Origin: Argopecten irradians
Taxonomy: Eukaryota > Mollusca > Bivalvia > Pectinida > Pectinidae
Reading direction: 5' to 3'
Assembly (NCBI RefSeq): GCF_041381155.1
Contig: NC_091143.1
Span: 24,455,695-24,519,694, forward strand
Length of the DNA stretch: 64,000 nucleotides
In this document: in pieces, positions 50,601 to 62,600 of the stretch
How the letters are laid out: every line of letters starts with the position of its first letter
Numbering within the stretch: position 1 is the stretch's first letter
Made by a program: the position numbers and the translations under genes
The notes under the pieces: generated by a model
What the model was told of the DNA's origin: nothing
The model's input: the letters and a program-made list of their open reading frames with translations, nothing else
Databases searched by the model: none

Positions 50601-53600
50601 TGGACCTTATATTTTTACATGTAGTCACTTACTTCTGAATGAACCCCTATACTACATGGACCTTATATTGTACATGTAGTCACTTACTTCTGAATGAACC
50701 CCTATACTACATGGACCTTATATTGTACATGTAGTAACTTACTTCTGAATGAACCCCTATACTACATGGACCTTATATTGTACATGTAGTCACTTACTTC
50801 TGAATGAACCCCTATACTGCATGGACCTTATATTGTACATGTAGTAACTTACTTCTGAATGAACCCCTATACTACATGGACCTTATATTGTACATGTAGT
50901 CACTTACTTCTGAATGAACCCCTATACTACATGGACCTTATATTGTACATGTAGTCACTTACTTCTGAATGAACCCCTATACTACATGGACCTTATATTG
51001 TACATGTAGTCACTTACTTCTGAATGAACCCCTATACTACATGGACCTTATATTGTACATGTAGTAACTTACTTCTGAATGAACCCCTATACTACATGGA
51101 CCTTATATTGTACATGTAGTCACTTACTTCTGAATGAACCCCTATACTACATGGACCTTATATTGTACATGTAGTCACTTACTTCTGAATGAACCCCTAT
51201 ACTACATGGACCTTATATTGTACATGTAGTCACTTACTTCTGAATGAACCCCTATACTACATGGACCTTATATTGTACATGTAGTCACTTACTTCTGAAT
51301 GAACCCCTATACTACATGGACCTTATATTGTACATGTAGTCACTTACTTCTGAATGAACCCCTATACTACATGGACCTTATATTGTACATGTAGTCACTT
51401 ACTTCTGAATGAACCCCTATACTGCATGGACCTTATATTGTACATGTAGTAACTTACTTCTGAATGAACCCCTATACTACATGGACCTTATATTGTACAT
51501 GTAGTCACTTACTTCTGAATGAACCCCTATACTACATGGACCTTATATTGTACATGTAGTCACTTACTTCTGAATGAACCCCTATACTACATGGACCTTA
51601 TATTGTACATGTAGTCACTTACTTCTGAATGAACCCCTATACTACATGGACCTTATATTGTACATGTAGTAACTTACTTCTGAATGAACCCCTATACTAC
51701 ATGGACCTTATATTGTACATGTAGTAACTTACTTCTGAATGAACCCCTATACTACATGGACCTTATATTGTACATGTAGTAACTTACTTCTGAATGAACC
51801 CCTATACTACATGGACCTTATATTGTACATGTAGTAACTTACTTCTGAATGAACCCCTATACTACATGGACCTTATATTGTACATGTAGTCACTTACTTC
51901 TGAATGAACCCCTATACTACATGGACCTTATATTGTACATGTAGTCACTTACTTCTGAATGAACCCCTATACTACATGGACCTTATATTGTACATGTAGT
52001 CACTTACTTCTGAATGAACCCCTATACTACATGGACCTTATATTGTACATGTAGTCACTTACTTCTGAATGAACCCCTATACTACATGGACCTTATATTG
52101 TACATGTAGTCACTTACTTCTGAATGAACCCCTATACTACATGGACCTTATATTGTACATGTAGTCACTTACTTCTGAATGAACCCCTATACTACATGGA
52201 CCTTATATTGTACATGTAGTCACTTACTTCTGAATGAACCCCTATACTACATGGACCTTATATTGTATATGTAGTCACTTACTTCTGAATGAACCCCTAT
52301 ACTACATGGACCTTATATTTTACATGTAGTCACTTACTTCTGAATGAACCCCTATACTACATGGACCTTATATTGTACATGTAGTCACTTACTTCTGAAT
52401 GAACCCCTATACTACATGGACCTTATATTGTACATGTAGTCACTTACTTCTGAATGAACCCCTATACTACATGGACCTTATATTGTACATGTAGTCACTT
52501 ACTTCTGAATGAACCCCTATACTACATGGACCTTATATTGTACATGTAGTAACTTACTTCTGAATGAACCCCTATACTACATGGACCTTATATTGTACAT
52601 GTAGTCACTTACTTCTGAATGAACCCCTATACTACATGGACCTTATATTGTACATGTAGTCACATACTTCTGAATGAACCCCTATACTACATGGACCTTA
52701 TATTGTACATGTAGTCACTTACTTCTGAATGAACCCCTATACTACATGGACCTTATATTGTACATGTAGTCACTTACTTCTGAATGAACCCCTATACTAC
52801 ATGGACCTTATATTGTACATGTAGTCACTTACTTCTGAATGAACCCCTATACTACATGGACCTTATATTGTACATGTAGTAACTTTACTTCTGAATGAAC
52901 CCCTATACTACATGGACCTTATATTGTACATGTAGTAACTTACTTCTGAATGAACCCCTATACTACATGGACCTTATATTGTACATGTAGTCACTTACTT
53001 CTGAATGAACCCCTATACTACATGGACCTTATATTGTACATGTAGTCACATACTTCTGAATGAACCCCTATACTACATGGACCTTATATTGTACATGTAG
53101 TCACTTACTTCTGAATGAACCCCTATACTACATGGACCTTATATTGTACATGTAGTCACTTACTTCTGAATGAACCCCTATACTACATGGACCTTATATT
53201 GTACATGTAGTCACTTACTTCTGAATGAACCCCTATACATCACGAATCATATATGTTACAGTATTAAATGTTACGTAGCATTTCACTTGTGAATAGAAAT
53301 TCTAAAAAATTTCACATTTCTGAAACCGAAACCTTTTATGATTGATCAATTTTAAGTATTTTCTAAATGGTTCCTTTCCAAAGACAACAGCCTTGTCTTG
53401 AACACATTATTTTTATTTACCAAAGGCCATATTCACACCTATACTTGATTAACTAAAAACTGTCAGACAGGGTTGGTATCGTAATATAAGTTTTATTTAG
53501 ATATAGCAGTATATGGTTAGAGCATTATGTATACAGTGTCCACTTACCATCTTTTACCTCCGGCATGACAGTGTGGCAGAGTGACAGAATGTAGAAAAAC

Positions 53601-56600
53601 CTATGCGCCTGCCGGTTTCCATTACGAATAGCAGTCAAAAGCTGTGAGTCATAAAACTCAAAACTTGACTCGAAATACGGGTTGTCAGAAAAATCAACTT
53701 TTGGCGTGTACTGGAACATTCAGGAATAATAAAAAAATTAATAATAAAAATATTCTAGAAAGATTTTTTTTTAGTTTCTTCAGTCATTATAGTTAAAATT
53801 TCCTTTATTTTACATTCTTTTAGGCCTTTCAATACTTTGATTTTACGTATCAGTCACAATAACTACGCAGGATTTCCTATCTTTCCTTTGAAGTCTTCCC
53901 TTTACTTAAATCACAATAATATACAGTACCTGAACCGTTTAACGTTCCCAGCCTAACGCAAACGCAACGCAAAAAAAATCGTCCGTTAGCTAACGCTAAC
54001 GATTGCTAACGCTAACGATTAACGATTAACGATTAACGCAATACCGGCTAACGATTAACGATTAACGCAAAACGCAAAATGATCGGCTATGATAAACCGG
54101 AAATACCATTGGTATAATCACGGACACGGCTTGACGGTAAATGAAGTACGGATTTTGATGTTTTGAAATACAAACGAAAGTACAAGAAAAACTGGAGTAT
54201 GTTCGGGATTAAAGTTTCTGTATATCATATAAACATTTGCTTATGAAAACTTTATGGACACGATGAAGTCAAAGACGACAGTACTCGATGCAAAGTTTCC
54301 ATGTACAAAATGTACGTTTACACAAAATGAATGACATGTGCAACTGTATGTATGGAGAAAGAATGGTATTATTCTAAAGTGTCATATTTACCCGATATAT
54401 TAAGAAATAACAAATAGTTACAAACATCTCTTTACTGATAATCACACAATGAAGTAAAAACACGACTGTACTCGATACGAAGTTTCCACTTCACACGTAC
54501 GTTTAACAAATTACTTGTACAACCGTATGTATAAGAGAGAATTGTATTATTCTAAGTGTCATATTTGTCCGACATTTTAAGAAATAACAAACAAATTGTT
54601 ACAACAACACTTTATTGATAATATTACCGTCACAATGTCATAACTTTAATTAGTGAAGCGATCAGGCGTATACTGGTACATGTACTTAAATGGAAACATT
54701 TTCACACACACACATTTTAAAATGCTGTAAATCAAATTTCCATCTATATGTTTGATTTCTATTATCGCTGTTTCATAACATCAACAATGGTAATAATTAA
54801 CATCTTATAGTGTTTTTCCCGCATCAATCACAAGTTTCAGTGATTTTTTTAGATCGTCGAAAGGCTCCTTCCGCTTATCATGGGAAAATTGTATTCTCGG
54901 AATATTTGTTTTCATAACGGATTACACGCTGTATATTTTACTAGGGTGTGCATTCATAAAAGCTCATTGCTTACAATTGACTAGACATCAATTTTAGGGT
55001 CGTACATGTAACATTTTACAAATGCACGTACATACGCCACAGCTACTGTAATAAAGATTGAACATTTGAATTCGTGTTTCGCCATTTGCAGTTCTTCATT
55101 TTACCGTTCATATGCATCCTAATAAAGAGATGAAGAATGAAAATATTTTCACTTCCAGTTATTTTAAATCTATTCAAATTAAGTCAATTATGCATAATCA
55201 TTGATGACAACAACGATGAAGATAGTGTTGCAGATGCATACATGTATATACTTGTACACTGAAGATAACTGTAAAATTGCATTGCGACGAATTTTTTACG
55301 TTTATTTGTAAAACTGGTGTAAGAGAAATATGAGTTATTGATCACATTTCACATCAAGCAAACTCTTCAATTTTTACTAAGTTTAGCAAATTAATTATTT
55401 CACACAATATTATATAAGTGTAAGATAATTCATTCAACGTAATTCTATTAAGAAAGCAATAATTGCAACACATCTAAAACTTTGATTATGAAATACATCC
55501 AGTACATATATTTATCTATGAATTGTACTGTCACAGTGTACATTTTTGCATGGGGCACAGGTAAGTTGGGTTTAAAGTTAATCTCCCTCCCAAGGAGGTG
55601 TTAATTACAGGTGAACTCCGCCCGTGGCCAGCTACTGCGGGGTCGACACAAGGGTAAACACCAGTCGTGACCTATATACCTGTACAAGTTAAAATACCCC
55701 CGTGTGCGCGGTCATGCTGGGAATAGAAAAGATTCCAGTTACAGATAACAACCAACACATGTGATGAAGGTGCCCGTGACTGTCCATGTTTTTATTGATA
55801 TAAGCTTAAAACGTTACTGTATATCCGTGCCTGATTTGACCACGCATACGTTACAGTATAGTTGTAAAGGCTGGTACAATTGTAAACGTACCCCTGCACA
55901 GTTCTAATTTCTCTACACATGTTCTACATGTAGTTAGTATGTATACATCTGTACATTGCAAACATTTTACATCATTTTATTCAATTTCATTATAGATACA
56001 AGTACTAATTAATTGCGTTTCAAAAAATATGTACATGTAAATGCAAATCTCACCTATTTCCCCGTGTTCAAAGTTCGTCATATCAATGGTTTTAAAAGTT
56101 CACGAATTTATTTACAAATCTTCCTGAGTTTTTTTTTTTTTTTGCGTTCTTCGTCCATTGATAATATTTAACATAACAAGAAGAATATTATGCAGGGTGT
56201 CTGTAATAACATTTTTATATTTTCATTATCTGTTTTAGCACATTTTCATTTTGTGGAATCTTTCAGTTGTCGTGGATTCTTTGTAAAATACATGTAATGC
56301 TTTTGACATTAATATTCTGTAAGACAGTTTCGTTAATATTTGAATTGCATTTCGCAGAAATCATAATAACTACAAACATATATATGATATATGTTTCTGA
56401 TAATAATAATAAAAAAAGTGATAATCTACATGAAGTTTTGAAATGTCATTTAAATACGAGTATTTCAGAACGTTTTCACAAGATAGGAGTGTACGTCATA
56501 TATGCGATCTTGTTACTGTACTGATTTTATTTCAACCACATATTTCAGATATAAAATGTGTGAACACGTAAATATCATATCCGGATCGTCCTCAAAGCAT

Positions 56601-59600
56601 CCCACCGGTATTTGGTTCTATTTTTAGTGGCTAACGTTAGCAGAAGTGGGTCCTGCTAACGATTAACGCAAAACGATTTCTAACGCAAACGATTGTAAAC
56701 GGTAAACGATTGCTAACGGAAATAACGCAAACGCAAACAAAACGCAAATTTGGGGAACGTTTAAACGGTTCATAGCTCTAGTTGTTATTATGATCAGGTA
56801 AACATTGTCGTTGAATTATGAAATAAAACTAAGTATGTTGTAAAATTCTGACTTTGTGATTATTATTTCACACATTTCTTGTGAGTTTACCTGTTCTGAA
56901 GGACTAATTCAGGAGGTAGATATTTCATCAGAGTCCTTGTCATTAGCAGGTAATAATACCTGGCGATAATATACAAAGGTATGAAGGTGTCGTTGTCACA
57001 CAGGTGTAAGTTTGAGAGAATATTTTGGAAACGATCTTTAGACATTTTATCTCCGAAAAATGGAGTAAAAATAACGTTCTCAGTTGCCCAGTAAGTATCG
57101 GTTTTATGGACAATCCCATCGCTATAACAAGACCAAATCAAAGTACTGAAAGTACTAAATGGCTCGGTCTCGATATTAGGAGGAATATATTTCTAAGGTC
57201 AATACTACTGTAGTTTTGTACAATTAGAAATAAATTTGGCTGGTGTTCCTTCCAGTTTGGACTTTTGAGGATTCCTTGGACACCAAGGTGTAAAATAAGA
57301 GACCCATACTAAAATGGAAGCCCATTCTAATATTTCCTATGATGTTATATGTCAAATGATTTTATAACGCCTTTAGCATTTTCCTTGTTAATTTGATGTT
57401 AATGAAAATATCCATTCTTAATGACTATTGTCATCAAGTTCCTGGGACCACAGTATCAGTTAACAAGTATTGTTGTGCAGCAGAGAAAGACAAGAGGCAT
57501 ACTTTTCTATGCCAAAATGTCTTAAATATAGAATATGTCTGTCCTCTAGAAGACTTATCAATATCACCATGTGATTTTTTAATAAATTGGTCAATTGGTA
57601 TACTTTTAACAAGTTTTGTAATTATTCTTTTGTAAACCAGCAAGTTGATTGATATACATTGTATCCGAACTTCAATTCAAACCGGATAACTTGTAAGCTC
57701 ACCATAGACCATGAAATTGTTTGTACACTTTCTTAACTTAAGGATCGTTTTACAAAATTACAAATGAATTTTTCTACAACATTTTTTATTTTCAAATCCC
57801 CATACCTCTGATGAGTATAATAAAACTGTCATTACAAGTGAATCAAATATTTTCAGTTTAAGATGAACAGGAAGAGATACATTTCTTTATTTCTTATAAA
57901 CAGCAAACACCGATTTAATTGTTTGTTCAGCAGGTTTTTTCCCTTTCTTTAAAAACGCTACCATTAACATTATTTTCTGTACCTTGATATGTAAACAATT
58001 CTTATAAATCTAATTCTGTATTTCATAACATCAACTGGTGTTGTTGTACCTTTTATCTTTCTGATATTAAGTTCTAATTTCCATGTTATGCAATATTGTT
58101 AAAATTCATGTAACACTTGTTGTAGACCATCAGATATCATAACAGTGTTATTGGCAAATAATATGATAAAAAGTTTGGGATACATTCCAATATCATATAC
58201 CGTAAAAACTGGTATAATTTTGCGCAGGTAATTTTTAGGGCTGAAAATGCTTAAAAAATCTACTATCAGTATATTTTGCGCATCAACAAAATGGGGAAAA
58301 CAATGTCCAGGGAGTCCCAAAACCGATGTATGAAGGTGACAATTTCAATGCAAAATGTTCCCCATAAATGCTTGACAACTTGCACAAAAAGTGTTGTATT
58401 TAGAAGAAATAACATATGAAAACCGCATTGTGTTTGTTTTCTTTTATTGGCCACCGTAACCTGAAACTGAAATATCTAGCAGATGTCCAAAACATCGGCG
58501 GTCTGGTCCGCCGTACTCCGTGCACATGTCAATGTTTTCAGATATTACATAATGAATAGTAATCAGGAATATTTGAAAAAAGTAAAATATATTTACTTAA
58601 ATTGGCACAATAAGTAATTAGTGTGTTTGAGATCATTAACAATCAACAGCAATCAGCTAGCGGATACGTAGTTTAGCTTGCAACAATCAAAGTGTGCATA
58701 ATTTATCAAGATTTGTAAGACAAATATTCTTTTCCACCAGGTAAGATTCTAAGTCATAAAGGTAAATTGAAAATAGGAAGGAAGATAAAATAACCAGATA
58801 AATATTTGTAGCGGGATCAGACTGGGTTGATTATCGGTGATCAGGAAGCTCAGTCGGAAGAGCTATATTTTCTTCTCTCCTGTTACAGAATTGGCACCCA
58901 ACTAAATAACCAACGGTTGTGGTGTTTGAAAGGGTCTCGTATGTATTCAAAAAAGGAGTGAGGAGTGTAGCGGGACTGGACTGGGTCGATTATCGATGAC
59001 CAGGTAGTTCAGTCGGTAGAGCACTCAGCTAGTGTTCGGAGAGTCCCGGAATCGAATCCCGGTCTTGCCGCTACATTTTCTCCTCTCCTGTTACATACGG
59101 TACCATATTGTGCATGTAGATACAATGTATTCAAGGTAAATCAACAATGTTCGCTGATCTTGCAGAATTGCCTTACAGTGTTATAATGAATACAGTAAAT
59201 GTATGTCTCATTGGTGTGATTGATTTAAAGGCAGTTCATGTGGTGACCGAAAAAAAGGTAAAATCAACACTTTCAGAGTGATCAGGGAACATTGATAGTC
59301 AAGGCGGGGAAAACATAAGACGACCTGTGTTATACAAATAATGTTTAATTGATTTTCATTAAATTGTTTCGGAGGTGATGATTAGTGTGTTATGAACGAT
59401 GAGCTTAATATGTTTTTGACAAAAAATATAAACAGCTAATGTCATATTGTGTTTTAAATTTAAATAATCTTTTATTTATTCATTTCATTTCATTTCAAGC
59501 ATGTACATGTCATAGAATATAAACAAATATCAGGTATATGCTTAAATCATATTACAGTTAAATTCACAATAAGGAATTTGAAGATGATGATAGTAATTAT

Positions 59601-62600
59601 TTTCGGATTGAAAATGATTACAATATTAAGCTTCCACAGTTGAAAAATACTTCTTTTTGTTCACACAATTCTTCTCCTAGACTGTTGAAATGATACATGC
59701 ATGCTGACATTCTGTAAAACATAAGGAAACAATAAATGTATTAACAGAGTAATTACTGAAAAGGCTAATATCATATAATTAAACATTTAATCATAAATAG
59801 CAATACCAGCATAGAGGAAATATTATTGAAGTTAATTCACGCAGTTCTTCAGTCCTCCTGTTCTTACATGTAAGAGTTTTGTCCTTCATAAATTGATTGT
59901 AATATACAGTCTATAGCAGTTGTTATAAAATGTGCACAAAGAAGTATAAATACACACGTATGCATGGGTACAGTGGTAAATTAATAAGTTATACAGAAAA
60001 TTATGGTGCTGATCATGAAAAGCGTAAAGTCTATTTTGTTGAGTAAAAATTTAAAAAACTAACATGATGTAATCGCACTAAAAACAGTGATCATGTAGGC
60101 TTTTGTGCGATTGCATTTGTAAGGCTGTGCCAGGTGGTAGAGATTAGTTCCGCTCGAGTGATCACACAATGCAAGTGAGAGTCGGGAATATGTTTATGTA
60201 AGTTTTAATTGCTAATCTCTTATGCTTGTTGGTAAAATATAACTCAGGATAATTGCTAAACAATAACAGTTTTCTCTACATTTGTTACAGATTGAAACAG
60301 CTTTTTAAGTGCCGTTTTACGGAAGAATTATGAAGAAGAAATCGGCATTTTCGTCGATCTAGAAGTCCAAAAAATATCACTTCGAGTTATATGAACATTC
60401 CATATATGATTTATGTCATTTGGCCAAAAATTTATACTTAGTATTACCTAGTTTAATGAATATGCTGTATGTATATGATCAGAACGTCAAGCTCCTGTGG
60501 TGAAAATAACTAAAATGTTTTAAAAGTATGGTTTAGTGGTAATCTCTGAACGTGCTTTAATATAGATATATTCTGATATTTATACATGTGCTTATAAAAT
60601 TATCGATAATAATGGATGTGGTAAATATTCATACCTTATTAACTGCCGTTAGTTTTAAGATACGCCACCTTGGACATTTACAAAATGTTCACCGTCTGTC
60701 ACGTGCTACTTTATCAGTAGTCCAAGTTTGTCCAAAATTTTGTTAGAGTTGTCTTTCTTCCATTGTGGATTTACACGTACATGTGGCATAACGCAGCCGT
60801 GATAAACAAATCTCCATATCGTCATGAAATATATTTGCTCCCGAACTAATATGATTCAAAGTGCAAAAAGCATTATTGTAACAATTTTAATGTTTGAGGT
60901 GAAATATATATTTCATTTTTTCCGTTGCGGGATAATTGTCACTAGTAGGGACTAAACGCGTGGGGCGAAGCGAAGCATTTTCGGGACGAAACGTCTTCAT
61001 GTATTGAAAACAACATTTTCGGGACGAAAAGTCTAGATACATTGTACACAATTCAAGTGAAAATTTTCCAACCTAAGATCATTTGGATGATGTATATGGT
61101 AAGGATATGAAAGCAGTAATCTGCTATTCCTATTTCAACATTACAGATACGCTTATTTCAGTAACTTTCATATTCAAAATTTGCTATTTAAAATTCCCGG
61201 TAAAATCAAAGTTGTTGAATACACTGCCGCTAGGAGCGCTAGTATCTGCGAGCAAGTTCTTAGCCAATCATATTGAGGAAATTGACTGTAAGAGAATTTT
61301 GCAACCACGATCACAATGGCGAGGTGACCCTCGCCAAAAATACTTTCATCTTCTCGAGTGACACCTGTTTCCACTCGAAGATACGCTAGTGATTTCCTTG
61401 ACGACCTTGATATTTTGCGGTCGGCATATAAATCTGTTGGACAACAATATTTAAAAAATCGTCATTTAGAAATAAGTGGAAAAATCTTTAGGTTCCTGAT
61501 TTTCCATATTAATAATAAGTTTTGATTCCCTTGTAAACGGGACACAAAAAGGTGGCCCCGATGATTTCATCCAACCCTCCGCTTTGTCCGAGTTGTCTTC
61601 GTCGTCATTCTCGGGCGAGAAATCATCCATATCAATGTGAGCAATTACTGCTCCATTCCTAACAATATACTCGGGCCCAAAACCTTTGAATTCAGTTTAA
61701 CTGTCACTATTTTCATTGAAGATATTTTCAATATTATCGTCTTCGTCACTGTCCCAGTCTGAGTCAAAAGCGGCCGCCATGATGGAATTTACGAATTGTT
61801 TACGTTTGCTGTCGGGGCCTGTTCAACATAGCATATCATAGTACTCCCGCCGAGAGTATCAGTACATACACGCTGTTATGCTAGTTTGGGGCCTAAACAA
61901 CCAATCAGAATCATTTTTATTTATAAACACGTGGATGGGAAATACCTAAGAGCCGTGTGAAAAAGGTTGTCAACAGAACGACATTTGCGGTGACCAACAT
62001 TACGAGACCGATACTAGCGGAACGACATTTGCGGTGACAAGCGCTTAAAGGGTTAAATAGTATCAAGTATTACCTGTGTTAAAGTTCCTGTTTTATCAGA
62101 GAAGATGTACTCAATCTGACCCAGCTCTTCGTTAAGAGTTGTAGTCCTAGCCCGGGCAGGTGTGTCTACTTTTTTATAGTACATCTTTACGTCCCAATTG
62201 ATCCAGAAGCTATTGGCCAGACGGAATATCTCTACACTGTTATACAAATACAAAAACAGGGTTAATACACATATACCATTCTATTTACAAGTGATCATAT
62301 TTCATTTTGAAAAATATTGAAGCTATGTATAACCAAGTCTTTACTTTCAGTTTTGGAAAATACTCTCCGATTAAATGTATAGGCCTTATATGGACTGGTG
62401 TCAAAATTGATACTAAAATTCTGGTACTAATATCAGGTTGACTAATTAGTTAACAACAGTTGATTTCCTTTAATCTATGTTTAGGTATGAATAATTTGAT
62501 ACATCATATAACGATTTCCATAAACACACTTCTAGATTTCCTATAGACTCACCTGACATATAATGAGATGGGCACAACAGTGTTAAAGATGATGATATAG

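Noticed and set aside
50160-53240. CRISPR-like regular repeats
   Set aside because: Units are directly adjacent with no unique spacers and sit inside an intron of a eukaryotic gene, so they are minisatellites. The same applies to the other arrays.
56267-56524. 85-codon frame inside the 2.8-kb element as a transposase
   Set aside because: It is hydrophobic and AT-rich in composition with no transposase motif; likely chance.
59000-59075. Functional tRNA gene
   Set aside because: A and B boxes are present but the acceptor stem does not close properly, and the head and tail recur in other copies, so it is a SINE.
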